A DNA stretch of 64,000 bases from Micromonospora echinospora (GTDB lineage: Bacteria > Actinomycetota > Actinomycetes > Mycobacteriales > Micromonosporaceae). Every line of letters starts with the position of its first letter. The first letter of the stretch is position 1. This document shows positions 16,410 through 25,616 of the stretch, one piece after another. The translations under genes were made by a program, and so were the position numbers. Under the pieces are notes generated by a model. It was not told where the DNA came from, made no database searches, and saw only the letters and a program-made list of their open reading frames with translations. The stretch is taken from positions 1,612,001-1,676,000 of the forward strand of contig NZ_LT607413.1 of the NCBI RefSeq assembly GCF_900091495.1, given 5' to 3'.

Positions 16410-17606
16410 TCACCAGCTCACCGGCAGACTGGTCAGGCCGCGTACCAGCAGACCGGTCTTCCAGGTCAGTTCCGGTTCGGGCACGGCGAGCCGCAGACCG
16501 GGCGTCCGTTCCACCAGGGTCTCCAGGACGACCTGGAGTTCCATCCGGGCCAACTGCGCGCCGACGCAGTGGTGCACCCCGTGTCCGAACGCGACATGCG
16601 GGTTGACCGGGCGGGCCAGGTCGATCTGGTCCGCGTCGGTGAAGACTTGCTCGTCCCGGTTGGCCGAGTGGATCGAGACGACCACCGGCTCGCCGGCCCG
16701 GACCAGCACCCCGCCGACCTCGACGTCCTCGGTGGCGTAGCGGGGGAAGGCGGCGGTCGCGCCGAGCGGGACGAACCGCATCAGCTCCTCGACGGCGCTC
16801 GGCACCAGACCCGGCTCGGCGCACAGCCGCGCCCACTGCTCCGGGTTGGTCAACAGCACGTAGACCAGGTTGGGGATCTGGTTCACCGTGGTCTCGTGCC
16901 CGGCGGCGAGCAGGCCGGCGGCGAGCCTCACCAGCTCGTCCTCGCTGAGCCGGTCCCCGTCGGAGTCGCGCATGCGCACCATCGCGCCGATCAGGTCGTC
17001 GGTGGGGGTCGTCCGGCGCTGCTCGACCAGCCCCGCCATGTACCCGAGCAGGTTGTCGACGTACTCCCGGGCCCGTTCCGGGCTGAGCGCGGTGGTCGAG
17101 ACGATCGCCTCGGACCAGGTGTGGAACCGGTCCTGGTCGGCGAACGGCACACCGAGCAGGTCGCAGATGACCCGGATCGGCAGCGGCGTCGCCAGGTGGG
17201 CCACCAGGTCGGCGGGAGCGCCCGCGGCGAGCATGCCGTCGACCAGTTCCCCGGCGACCCGGCGGGTGCCCGGCCGGAGCTGCTCGACGCGGCGGGCGGT
17301 GAACGCCTTCGCCACCACCCGCCGTAGTCGCGTGTGCTCCGGCGGGTCCATCCCGAGGATGCCGGACTCCCGCTGCTCCGGCACGTTGCGCGGCTCGTCC
17401 CGCCCGGCGGAGGCGGCCCGGCTGAACCGGGGGTCGCCGAGGACCATGCGGACGTCGGCGTGCCGGGTGGCCAGCCAGGCCGGCTCGCCGTACGGCAACT
17501 GGACGCGGACGAGCGGCTCGTCGCGGCGGAGTTCGGCGTATCGGGGATCGAGGTTGAGCCGGTCGGGTGGGCTGAACGGGTACGGGTGCGCGATCGTGTC
17601 GGTCAC
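16410..17606 (-). CDS. Cytochrome P450
   Basis: A 398-residue soluble P450 monooxygenase. It has the oxygen-binding I-helix AGHETT (235-240), the K-helix ExxR (Glu274-Arg277) and the heme loop FGHGVHHCVGAQLAR with Cys347. The size and motifs fit the CYP105/CYP107-like actinomycete groups. GTG 17606 has GAGAGGACG upstream and begins TDTIAHPYPFSPPDRL, a common N-terminus; the frame stays open to 17651. The adjacent ferredoxin is its likely partner. The substrate is unknown and no biosynthetic cluster surrounds it. Confidence 0.93.
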   Translation of the reverse strand: MTDTIAHPYPFSPPDRLNLDPRYAELRRDEPLVRVQLPYGEPAWLATRHADVRMVLGDPRFSRAASAGRDEPRNVPEQRESGILGMDPPEHTRLRRVVAKAFTARRVEQLRPGTRRVAGELVDGMLAAGAPADLVAHLATPLPIRVICDLLGVPFADQDRFHTWSEAIVSTTALSPERAREYVDNLLGYMAGLVEQRRTTPTDDLIGAMVRMRDSDGDRLSEDELVRLAAGLLAAGHETTVNQIPNLVYVLLTNPEQWARLCAEPGLVPSAVEELMRFVPLGATAAFPRYATEDVEVGGVLVRAGEPVVVSIHSANRDEQVFTDADQIDLARPVNPHVAFGHGVHHCVGAQLARMELQVVLETLVERTPGLRLAVPEPELTWKTGLLVRGLTSLPVSW

Positions 17607-17664
17607 CGGATGACGTCCTCTCGTCGGCCTCCCGCGCGAGCGCGGTTGCACGTCCGCGACACAC

Positions 17665-17680
17665 GACTCGACGACGAGTC
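17665..17680. promoter_or_regulatory. Candidate operator upstream of P450
   Basis: GACTCG-ACGA-CGAGTC is a perfect 6-4-6 palindrome 59 bp upstream of the P450 start. It could bind a dimeric repressor, but no regulator gene is adjacent. Confidence 0.35.
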
Positions 17681-17749
17681 ATGGTCTGACTGCGGATAGT
17701 AGCGAGAGTGGTCGATCCTGACCAGAGCCCCCCGGCGTGGCCCGAGCCG

Positions 17750-17932
17750 TCAGCGCCCCTGGTCGCCCTCACCGGTACGCTTCTGGGCCTGGTCCACGCC
17801 CCGGTCGATCTGCTCGTCGTACTTGCCGCCGGTGCGCTGGTCGACCATGTCGCCGCCCTTCTCCAGCCCCTGGTCGACCTGCTTGTCGTGCTTGTCGGCG
17901 AAGTCCTTGGCCTTGTCCATGAAGTCGCTCAC
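17750..17932 (-). CDS. MT0933-like antitoxin-type small protein
   Basis: A 60-residue very hydrophilic protein (SDFMDKAKDFADKHDKQVDQGLEKGGDMVDQRTGGKYDEQIDRGVD...) matching the MT0933/Rv0909-like family (PF14013), named as antitoxins in Mycobacterium. No toxin gene is adjacent, so the antitoxin role is doubtful here and a stress-protein role is equally possible. The GTG at 17932 is preceded by GGAGGGGAGC. Confidence 0.8.
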   Translation of the reverse strand: MSDFMDKAKDFADKHDKQVDQGLEKGGDMVDQRTGGKYDEQIDRGVDQAQKRTGEGDQGR

Positions 17933-18087
17933 GGTGCTCCCCTCCCTCTGTCGGTCCTTCTCCGCCTTCCCCGGGGCCGGAGGGGCAAACGGAGCACATC
18001 GGTCCGGCCCCGGCCACGTCCGGCGCTCCGCGGGTGTCGCAGGCGGGATGGACGGGTACCTCCGGGCGGGAATCGAGGAGGGCCGAA

Positions 18088-19251
18088 GTGATCGACGACG
18101 AGGGACAGACCCCGGACCGCCCGGTGCCGGGCGGACTGCGGGGAACGTGGGACCGGCTGCCCTGGCTGGTCCGGTCGGTGGTCATGTGGAGCGCCTGCCT
18201 GGTGGTGCTGGTCGCCGCCCTCTACCTGCTCGGCCGGATCGCGGTGCTGCTCGCCCCGCTGGCGATCGCGCTCGCCGTGACCCTCTTCCTCACCGCGCTG
18301 CTCGACCCGGTGACCCGGCTGCTGCGCCGGCTGCGGCTGCCCGGGACCCTCGCCGCGCTGCTCACCGTGCTCCTGCTGCTCGGCGTGCTCTTCGGCACCG
18401 TCGCGCTGGTCTGGAGCCTGACCGCCGGACAGTTCAGGGACCTGACGGACGAACTCGACCAGGGCGTCCAGCGGACCCGGGACTTCGTCACCTCGACGCT
18501 GCCGGTCAGCGAGAGCCAACTCGACCGGCTGACCGAGCAGGCCCGCAGCGGCATCGACCGCAGCTCACCGGATCCGGTCTCCGGCGCGCGTACCGCCGCC
18601 GAGGTGGCCGGGTCGGTGCTGCTCTCCCTCGTCCTGCTCTTCTTCCTGCTCAAGGACGGCCGGGCGATGTGGCACTGGGTGGTGCGGCGGGTCTCCGAGC
18701 GGAACCGGGCGGTGGCCGCCGCAGCCGGACGGGCCGGTTGGCGCACCCTCGGGGCGTACAGCCGGGGAACGATGATGATCGCCCTGATCGACGCGGTCGG
18801 CATCGGGCTGGCCCTGGTTCTGCTCGGCGTGCCGATGGCCTTCCCGCTGGCGTTGATCACCTTCATCGGCGCGTTCGTCCCGATCATCGGGGCGACCGTG
18901 GCCGGCGCGGTCGCGGTCCTGGTGGCGCTCGCCGCGAACGGCCCCGGCACGGCCCTGCTGGTGCTCGCCGCCGTGATCGCCGTCCAGCAGGCCGAGGGCA
19001 ACCTGCTGGAACCCCTGATCATGAAACGTCAGGTCCGGCTGCATCCGGCGGTGATCCTGGTGGCGGTGACCGCCGGCACGCTGGTCGCCGGGATCGCCGG
19101 GGCTTTCGTGTCGGTGCCGATCACCGCCGTCACCTACCGTGTGGTCGACACCATCCAGCGGCACCGCCAGCAGGCCGTCCGCCAGGAGGCTCTCCACCTG
19201 CCGGACGGCGTCGAACCCGGGCCCGGACCGGTCCCGCCCGCCCCCGCCTGA
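18088..19251 (+). CDS. AI-2E family transporter
   Basis: A 387-residue membrane protein of the AI-2 exporter/PerM family. It has an N-terminal pair of segments, LAPLAIALAVTLFLTALLDPVTRLLRR (family signature), a cytoplasmic helical domain, and then four or five more segments with PMAFPLALITFIGAFVPIIGATVAGAVAVLVAL and NLLEPLIMKRQVRLHPAVILVAV, which are highly conserved. The transported substrate is uncertain. GTG 18088 has GAGGAGGG upstream. Confidence 0.88.
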   Translation: MIDDEGQTPDRPVPGGLRGTWDRLPWLVRSVVMWSACLVVLVAALYLLGRIAVLLAPLAIALAVTLFLTALLDPVTRLLRRLRLPGTLAALLTVLLLLGVLFGTVALVWSLTAGQFRDLTDELDQGVQRTRDFVTSTLPVSESQLDRLTEQARSGIDRSSPDPVSGARTAAEVAGSVLLSLVLLFFLLKDGRAMWHWVVRRVSERNRAVAAAAGRAGWRTLGAYSRGTMMIALIDAVGIGLALVLLGVPMAFPLALITFIGAFVPIIGATVAGAVAVLVALAANGPGTALLVLAAVIAVQQAEGNLLEPLIMKRQVRLHPAVILVAVTAGTLVAGIAGAFVSVPITAVTYRVVDTIQRHRQQAVRQEALHLPDGVEPGPGPVPPAPA

Positions 19252-19322
19252 CCCGCTGGCAGCCCGTCCGGCCGGAGGTCCGGCACCCCGGTAAGGACGG
19301 CAGGGCGAGCTGGTGGCAGGGC

Positions 19323-20006
19323 TCAGCGCAGGTGGGTGGTGAACCAGGTGCCAGCGTGGTCGGCGACCGCCTCCAGGGTGCCCGGCTCCTCGAAGAGGTG
19401 CGTCGCGCCGGGCACCACCCGCAGCTCGCCCACCCCGTCGAGTGTGGAGAGGGCCGACTCGTTCAGCGCCAGCACCTGTTCGTCCCGGCCGCCGACCAGA
19501 AGCAGGCTCGGTGCGCGTACCCGGGACAGGGCGGCACCGGCCAGGTCGGGGCGTCCGCCCCGGGAGACCACCGCCCGGACGAGGTCCGGCCGCTCCGCCG
19601 CCGCGACCAGCGCCCCGGCCGCCCCCGTGCTCGCTCCGAACAGGCCGATCGGCAGCCGCCCCAGCGCGGGCTCGGCGGCCAGCCAGTCGACGATGCCCAC
19701 CAGCCGCCCGGCGAGCAGGTCGATGTCGAAGCGGAGTTCGGCGGTCCGCTCGTCCACCCGCTCCTCCTCCGGGGTCAGCAGGTCCACCAGGACGGTGGCG
19801 AGCGCCCGGTCGTTGAGCGTGTCCGCCACGGCCACGTTGCGCGGACTGCGCCGGGAGGAACCGCTGCCGTGCGCGAACAGCACCACCCCGACCGGTTCGG
19901 CGGGCACGAACAGGTCTGCGGTGAGTGCGGCCCCCGAGGGTGCGCCGGTCACCCGGGCGGGTCCGTTCGCGACGGGTATCGCCGTCTCGGTGGTGCGTAC
20001 GTCCAT
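19323..20006 (-). CDS. Alpha/beta hydrolase, dienelactone-hydrolase-like
   Basis: A 227-residue hydrolase with the full catalytic triad: Ser in GLFGASTGAAGA, Asp in VGGRDEQVL and His in GATHLFEEPG. VVLFAHGSGSSRRSPRN forms the oxyanion region. It resembles the phosphoribosyltransferase-linked DLH-type hydrolases of actinomycetes. No phosphoribosyltransferase gene is adjacent. ATG 20006 has GGAGGT upstream. The substrate is unknown. Confidence 0.85.
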   Translation of the reverse strand: MDVRTTETAIPVANGPARVTGAPSGAALTADLFVPAEPVGVVLFAHGSGSSRRSPRNVAVADTLNDRALATVLVDLLTPEEERVDERTAELRFDIDLLAGRLVGIVDWLAAEPALGRLPIGLFGASTGAAGALVAAAERPDLVRAVVSRGGRPDLAGAALSRVRAPSLLLVGGRDEQVLALNESALSTLDGVGELRVVPGATHLFEEPGTLEAVADHAGTWFTTHLR

Positions 20007-20234
20007 GGTCCGACCTCCGCAACCGCCGGCCCCTGCGCCGGCTCCGCGTGCGTTACCCGGCTCCGCCGCCGGCACGCCCGTCACCTAGCCACGAGGTACG
20101 ACCCACGACGGGTCGGCTGGCCCGGCTGCGGCGGGTTTGCCGGTGCACCGCCCGGGTAGCCGTGGGCGACCGGCGGGCGACGTCCGCCACGAGACGGCCG
20201 GCACACGGCCGCCACCAGACGGGGGAGGACCGGC

Positions 20235-20411
20235 ATGGGCCAGCAGCAGAAGTCCCGCAAGGAGCGCACCGACGAGCAGCGGCGTCCGGAGGACGAGGAG
20301 CGCGGCCGGGACTGGGCGGACGAGGCGGCCCAGGCGCGTACCGCCGACGACCCGAGGGCGATGGCCCCGCACGACGCGGCCGGCAAGCCGACCACCGGCG
20401 GCCACCTCTGA
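20235..20411 (+). CDS. Small hydrophilic protein
   Basis: A 58-residue, highly charged protein beginning MGQQQKSRKERTDEQRRPED and ending AAGKPTTGGHL, with no hydrophobic segment. GGGAGG lies at the right distance from the ATG at 20235, and the codon bias matches coding sequence, so it is probably expressed. Conserved tiny proteins of this composition are common in Micromonospora-type genomes. Function is unknown. Confidence 0.65.
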   Translation: MGQQQKSRKERTDEQRRPEDEERGRDWADEAAQARTADDPRAMAPHDAAGKPTTGGHL

Positions 20412-20437
20412 CCCCACGCCCCGTGGGGGGCTTGGGG

Positions 20438-22810
20438 TTACTCGCGGATCTTGTCGGCCTGGCGTAGGGGGGCGCGGCCGGGGGGCTGGGCCGGGGGTGG
20501 GCCGGGCGGACGGGGCGGCGGCACCGGCATGGTGACCGGCTGGTCGCAGGTGACCCGGACCGACTCACCGTAGTGCCGCAGCTCCAGCACCGCGTCCGGC
20601 CCGCCGTGCCGCAACGAGTACGTCGTCTGGTTCGCCCGGATGTCCACCCGCAACCGGAGCTGCCGCCACTGGAGCGAGAACTCCAGGCGACTGAGCCGGC
20701 TGGAGAGCCGGGGGCAGAACGACAGCTCCTCGTCGTGGTCCCGGAGCCCGCCGAACCCGGCCACCAGCGCGATCCACGCCCCGGCCAGTGAGGCCATGTG
20801 CACGCCGTCGCGGGTGTTCTCGTTGAGGTCGTGCAGGTCCATCAGCGCGGCCTCGCGCAGGTAGCTGTGCGCCAGTTCGGGATGGCCCACCTCGGCGGCG
20901 AGCACCGCCTGGGTGCAGGCGGACAGGGAGGAGTCCCGGACGGTCCGCCGCTCGTAGTAGAGGAAGTTGCGCAGCTTCTCCTCGATCGTGAACGCGTCGC
21001 CCCGCCAGTGCATCGCCAGCACCAGGTCCGCCTGCTTGACCACCTGCTTGCGGTACAGGTCGAAGTACGGGTAGTGCAGCAGCAGCGGGTACTTGTCCGA
21101 CGGCGTGTGCTCGAAGTCCCACTCCTCCTGCCGGGTGAACCCCTCGACCTGCTCGTGCACCTCGACCTCGTCGTCGTACGGGATGTGCATCGCGTGCGCG
21201 GCGTCCCGCCAGGTCGCCGCCTCCTCCTCGGTGACCCCGTGCCGGAGCGCCTGGTCGCGGTAGCGCATCGCCACGTCGGCGGCGGTGAGCAGGTTCCGCT
21301 GCGCCATCAGGTTGGTGTAGACGTTGTCGTCCTTGACCGCGGTGTACTCGTCCGGTCCGGTGACGCCGTCGATGTGGAACCGACCGTGCCGGTCGTGGTG
21401 CCCGAGCGAGCGCCACAGCCGGGCCGTCTCGACCAGCAGCTCCAGCCCGATCGACTGTTCCACCTCGGTGTCCCCGGTGGCCAGGACGTAGCGGCGCAGC
21501 GCGTCGGCGACGTCGGCGGCGATGTGGAAGGCGGCCGTCCCCGCCGGCCAGTACGCCGACGACTCCGGCCCCTCGATGGTGCGCCAGGGGAACGCCGCGC
21601 CGTCCAGGTTCAACGTCCGGGCCCGTTCCCGGGCCTGGGTGAGGGTGGCGTACCGCCAGTGCAGGGCGTCCCGGACGGCGCTCGGCTGGGTGTAGGTGAG
21701 CACCGGCAGCACGAACATCTCGGTGTCCCAGAACGCGTGCCCGTCGTACCCCGGGCCGGTCAGCCCCTTGGCCGAGATCGGTCGCCGTTCGGCGCGGGCC
21801 CCGGACTGCAGCACGTGGAACAGCCCGAACCGGACCGCCTGCTGCACCTCGGGGTCGCCCTCGACCCGCACGTCGGCGGCCTCCCAGAACTCGTCCAGGT
21901 ACTCCCGCTGTTCCCGGCGCAGCCCGTCCCAGCCGTCCAGCTTCGCCGCCGCGAGGGCCGCGCCGACCTGGTCGCGCAACGCCGGCAGGGAACGCTGGCT
22001 GGACCAGCTGTACGTGAGCAACTTCTCCACGTTCAGCTTCTCCCCCGGCTCCAGCACACAGCCGACGGTGGTGCGCACCCAGTCGTCGTACCCCTCGGTG
22101 CTGACCGTCACGTCGGCCGGCGCGTGCACCTCGTGGTCCATCGCGGCGGCCACCCGCAGGCCGCTCACCTTGGTCCGGTGGATCAGCAGTCCGCCGTTGT
22201 GGCGGGTGAGCTGCTCCTCGGCGAGCAGCGGTGACTCCAGCACCGCCGCCACCCGGGGATCCTTGCTCTGCGCGGGCAACGCCTCGTTGGCCACCAGTTC
22301 GGACTGGACGATCAGGCGCAGCGGCCCGTCGACCGCCTCGACCTCGTAGTTGATCGCGGCGGCCGAGCGCTGGCGGAACGAGACCAGCCGGGTGCTGCGC
22401 AGCTTGACCTCCCGCCCGGCCGGGGAACGCCAGTGCACGTACCGGTGCAGGGTGCCGGCGCGCAGGTCGAGGATCCGCTCGTGGTCGAGGAGTTCGCCGT
22501 ACCGGACGTCGAACGGCTCGTCGTCGACGAGTAGCCGGATCAGCTTGCCGTTGGTGACGTTGACGATGGTCTGCCCGGACTCGGGGAAGCCGAACCCGGC
22601 CTCGGCGTACGGCAGCGGGCGGAGCTCGTAGAAGGAGTTCAGGTAGGTGCCGGGGAGGCCGTGCGGTTCGCCCTCGTCGAGGTTGCCGCGCAGCCCGATG
22701 TGCCCGTTGGAGAGCGCGAAGATCGACTCGGACTGGGCCAGCACGTCGAGGTCGAGCAGCACCTCCCGCACGTGCCACGGGTCGACCGGATAGGCCCGTT
22801 CCCGGATCAC
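20438..22810 (-). CDS. GH65 disaccharide phosphorylase
   Basis: A 790-residue glycoside hydrolase family 65 enzyme of the maltose/trehalose/kojibiose phosphorylase type. It uses phosphate to split a disaccharide into glucose and beta-glucose-1-phosphate. The catalytic acid is the Glu in [19 protein letters not shown], and the phosphate-side KQADLVLAM and [17 protein letters not shown] blocks are present. Its start (GTG 22810) overlaps the upstream phosphoglucomutase stop as GTGA. The coupling gives a pathway to glucose-6-phosphate. Which disaccharide is cleaved cannot be decided from sequence. Confidence 0.93.
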   Translation of the reverse strand: MIRERAYPVDPWHVREVLLDLDVLAQSESIFALSNGHIGLRGNLDEGEPHGLPGTYLNSFYELRPLPYAEAGFGFPESGQTIVNVTNGKLIRLLVDDEPFDVRYGELLDHERILDLRAGTLHRYVHWRSPAGREVKLRSTRLVSFRQRSAAAINYEVEAVDGPLRLIVQSELVANEALPAQSKDPRVAAVLESPLLAEEQLTRHNGGLLIHRTKVSGLRVAAAMDHEVHAPADVTVSTEGYDDWVRTTVGCVLEPGEKLNVEKLLTYSWSSQRSLPALRDQVGAALAAAKLDGWDGLRREQREYLDEFWEAADVRVEGDPEVQQAVRFGLFHVLQSGARAERRPISAKGLTGPGYDGHAFWDTEMFVLPVLTYTQPSAVRDALHWRYATLTQARERARTLNLDGAAFPWRTIEGPESSAYWPAGTAAFHIAADVADALRRYVLATGDTEVEQSIGLELLVETARLWRSLGHHDRHGRFHIDGVTGPDEYTAVKDDNVYTNLMAQRNLLTAADVAMRYRDQALRHGVTEEEAATWRDAAHAMHIPYDDEVEVHEQVEGFTRQEEWDFEHTPSDKYPLLLHYPYFDLYRKQVVKQADLVLAMHWRGDAFTIEEKLRNFLYYERRTVRDSSLSACTQAVLAAEVGHPELAHSYLREAALMDLHDLNENTRDGVHMASLAGAWIALVAGFGGLRDHDEELSFCPRLSSRLSRLEFSLQWRQLRLRVDIRANQTTYSLRHGGPDAVLELRHYGESVRVTCDQPVTMPVPPPRPPGPPPAQPPGRAPLRQADKIRE

Positions 22811-23559
22811 CCGCGGATCTCCGCGTCGAGCAGGTCACCGAGGTCGCGCACCACGATGTCGGCGCCCTGGGCGCGCAGCTCGTCGGCCTGTCCGACCCGG
22901 TCGACGCCGATCACGTAGCCGAAACCGCCCGCCCGGCCGGCGGCCACCCCGGCCAGCGCGTCCTCGAAGACCACTGCCTGGGCCGGTACGACGCCGAGCT
23001 GCCGCGCCGCGGCCAGGAAGGTGTCCGCGTGCGGTTTGCCGCGCAGTCCCTCGGCCCGGGCGACCAGCCCGTCCACCCGGACCTCCAGCAGGTGTTCCAG
23101 GCCGGCGGCGGCGACCACCTCACGGCAGTTGGCGCTGGCCGAGACGACCGCCCGGCGCAGCCCGGCGGCGGCCACCGCCTCCAGGTACGCCACCGAGCCG
23201 GGGTAGACGTCGACGCCGCCGGTGCGCAGCCGCTCCAGCAGGACGATGTTCTTGCGGTTGCCGAGCCCGTGCACGGTCTCCGCCCCGGGCGGGTCGTCCG
23301 GGGCCCCCTCGGGCAGCGCGATGCCCCGGGAGGAGAGGAAGGTGCGGACCCCGTCGGCCCGGGGCCGGCCGTCCACGTACCGGTTGTAGTCGTCCCCGGG
23401 GTCGAAGGGGCGGTACGGCTCACCGGTGGCGGTGGCCCGGACGCGCAGGAACGAGTCGAAGGTCTCGGTCCACGCGGCGTTGTGCACCCGGGCGGTCTGG
23501 GTCAGCACGCCGTCCAGATCGAAGAGGCAGGCGGTCACGTGATCGGGTAGGCCCAGCAC
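22807..23559 (-). CDS. Beta-phosphoglucomutase family HAD enzyme
   Basis: A 250-residue HAD protein that should isomerise beta-glucose-1-phosphate to glucose-6-phosphate. Motif I is FDLDGVLT (nucleophile Asp14, acid/base Asp16) and motif IV is [17 protein letters not shown], as in trehalose-associated beta-PGMs. VVSASANC is motif II. GTG 23559 is the likely start. It is directly coupled to the GH65 phosphorylase, which produces its substrate. Confidence 0.92.
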   Translation of the reverse strand: MLGLPDHVTACLFDLDGVLTQTARVHNAAWTETFDSFLRVRATATGEPYRPFDPGDDYNRYVDGRPRADGVRTFLSSRGIALPEGAPDDPPGAETVHGLGNRKNIVLLERLRTGGVDVYPGSVAYLEAVAAAGLRRAVVSASANCREVVAAAGLEHLLEVRVDGLVARAEGLRGKPHADTFLAAARQLGVVPAQAVVFEDALAGVAAGRAGGFGYVIGVDRVGQADELRAQGADIVVRDLGDLLDAEIRG

Positions 23560-23623
23560 CCCCTGAATCTAACCAGTGGAAACAGCCCACAAACCTCATT
23601 CGGCGCCCACCCGTCGACAGGGC

Positions 23624-24088
23624 TCAGTTGGGTCGCAGGGTCCAGACGACGGTCATCGTGGTGGTGGGGGTGCCGTCGGCGGTGGTGATCTCGACCGGCA
23701 CCGGGAACTCCGGCCGGCGGCCGGCGTCCAGCTCGGCGACCACCTCGGTGGCCGGCCGGCCGAGTCGGGCGGTCGCGGTGACCGGCCCCATCGCCAGCCG
23801 GCGGTAGCCGATCTCGGCCCGCACGGCCAGCGGCGTCGCCCGGTCGAGCAGGTGGCCGAAGGCGGCGAGCACCACCGCGCCGGAGGCGCTCTCGCCGAGG
23901 GTGAACATCGCCCCGGCGTGTGGGCCGCCGACGTGGTTGTGGGTCGCCGTGGTGTCGGGCAGCCGCAGCACGGCCCGGAGGCCGCCGTCGTCCTCGGACA
24001 CGACCTCGACGACCTCCAGGTCGAGGGTACGGACGAACGGCACCGCCGCCAGCAGACCGGCAGCCACCTGACGCGAGTCAATCGACAT
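23624..24088 (-). CDS. Hotdog-fold thioesterase-like protein
   Basis: A 154-residue protein of the DUF4442/PaaI-like hotdog group. ATHNHVGGPHAGAMFTLGESASGAVVLAAFG includes the conserved HxGxxxxxxE-type region. Hotdog thioesterases hydrolyse acyl-CoA or acyl-ACP. It stands alone between two sugar-related operons, with the ATG at 24088. Confidence 0.82.
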   Translation of the reverse strand: MSIDSRQVAAGLLAAVPFVRTLDLEVVEVVSEDDGGLRAVLRLPDTTATHNHVGGPHAGAMFTLGESASGAVVLAAFGHLLDRATPLAVRAEIGYRRLAMGPVTATARLGRPATEVVAELDAGRRPEFPVPVEITTADGTPTTTMTVVWTLRPN

Positions 24089-24160
24089 ACCCAGAGAGGC
24101 TACTGACCGGTAACTTTCCGGGCAAGGGGCAGCCGGGAGCCGCCCGTCACCGGCGTCCGC

Positions 24161-25474
24161 TCAGCGCCAGCCCACGTCGATCCGGTCGCCCCGGTCGTCG
24201 AAGAAGTGCACGGCGTCCATCCGGACCGAGACCGCCAGCTGCTGACCGGCGGTCACCGCCGGGTACGGGGCCAGCCGGACGGACAGCTCCGCCGGACGGC
24301 GGTGGTGCCGGCCCGGCTCGCCGAGCACGCTGGCCCGGTTGTCGCGGACCACCGGCTGCTCCGGTGCCGGCTCCGCCGACCGGCCGGTGAGCCGCTGCAC
24401 CATCTGCCCGAGCCCCCGGCGCAGGCCGCGCGAGCCGGAGTCGGTGTCGTCCACGTCGACCCGGCGACCCATCTCGTCCACCACCACCGCCGTCGCACCG
24501 ACGTCGAGGAAGGCCAGCGACTCGTGCCCGTGGTGCTCCAGGAAGCGGATCCGCCCCTGGAGGACGTCGCCCGGGGCGTCCGGCGCGACCGGGGTGAGCG
24601 CCTCGGCGCGCATCCCGACCACGATCCGCTCCCCGTGGTAGTGCGCCACCGCCCGGCTGCGGATGTCGTCCCAGGGCAGGTAGAGCGACTGCTCGCCGAG
24701 GTTCAGCGCCACGTACCGGTCGAGGTGGACGTAGACCGACGCCTCCAGCAGGTTCATCCGGGGGCTGCCGAGGAAGGCGGCGACGTAGAGGGTGGCCGGA
24801 CGGCCGTACACCTGGGTGGGGGTGCCGACGTCCTGGAGCACGCCCCGGCGCATGATCGCGACCCGGTCGGCCATGGTCAGCGCCTCGGCCTGGTCGTGGG
24901 TGACGTAGATCGTGGTGACGCCGAGTTCCCGGGTCAGCCCGGAGATCTCCGCCCGCAGCTCGGCCCGCAGGCCGCTGTCCAGGTTGGACAGCGGCTCGTC
25001 CATCAGGAAGAGACGGGGCCGGCGGACGATCGCGCGGCCCATCGCGACCCGCTGCCGCTGCCCGCCGGAGAGCTGGCTCGGCCGGCGGCCCAGGACGTCC
25101 CCGATGCCCAGCGCGCTGGCCACGCTCGCCACGCGCTCCTCCCGGGGGGTCAACTCCATCCCGGTCAGCTTGAGCGGGAAGGCGATGTTGTCCTCCACCG
25201 TCATGTGCGGGTAGAGCGCGAAGTCCTGGAACACCATGGCGACCCCCCGGTCGCGCGGGGTCAGGTCGTTGGCGTACTCGCCGTCGATCATCACCGCGCC
25301 GCTGGTCGGATCCTCCAGGCCGGCGACCATGCGCAACACCGTCGACTTCCCGCAGCCCGACGGCCCGAGCAGCACCATGAACTCGCCGTCGTTCACATCG
25401 AGGCTGACGTTGTCCACCGCGAGCGTCCCGTTCGGGAACACCTTGGAGACATCTTTCAACGCGACGGTGGCCAC
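24161..25474 (-). CDS. MsiK-type sugar ABC ATPase
   Basis: A 437-residue ATP-binding subunit with Walker A (GPSGCGKST), signature (LSGGQRQRVAMGRA), Walker B (LFLMDEPLSNLD) and H-loop, followed by a long C-terminal regulatory TOBE-type domain. This matches UgpC/MsiK ATPases, which in Streptomyces serve several carbohydrate importers encoded elsewhere. No permease or solute-binding gene is adjacent, so a shared ATPase role is likely. GTG 25474 follows GGGAGGTGA. Confidence 0.9.
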   Translation of the reverse strand: MATVALKDVSKVFPNGTLAVDNVSLDVNDGEFMVLLGPSGCGKSTVLRMVAGLEDPTSGAVMIDGEYANDLTPRDRGVAMVFQDFALYPHMTVEDNIAFPLKLTGMELTPREERVASVASALGIGDVLGRRPSQLSGGQRQRVAMGRAIVRRPRLFLMDEPLSNLDSGLRAELRAEISGLTRELGVTTIYVTHDQAEALTMADRVAIMRRGVLQDVGTPTQVYGRPATLYVAAFLGSPRMNLLEASVYVHLDRYVALNLGEQSLYLPWDDIRSRAVAHYHGERIVVGMRAEALTPVAPDAPGDVLQGRIRFLEHHGHESLAFLDVGATAVVVDEMGRRVDVDDTDSGSRGLRRGLGQMVQRLTGRSAEPAPEQPVVRDNRASVLGEPGRHHRRPAELSVRLAPYPAVTAGQQLAVSVRMDAVHFFDDRGDRIDVGWR

Positions 25475-25616
25475 CCGTCACCTCCCGCTGGTCGTCGCGG
25501 ACACCGCATTGACTGTGACCAGCATCAAGGGATCGGGACATCGGGTAAACGTGTGATGTTCGCCTCGTGTCAGGCCTATTACGCCGATCGGCCCTGCTGC
25601 TGCCCCACTTTCCGCG

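Noticed and set aside
16166..17932. Natural-product gene cluster around the P450
   Set aside because: No polyketide, peptide or terpene core enzyme or tailoring set is present in the flanks.
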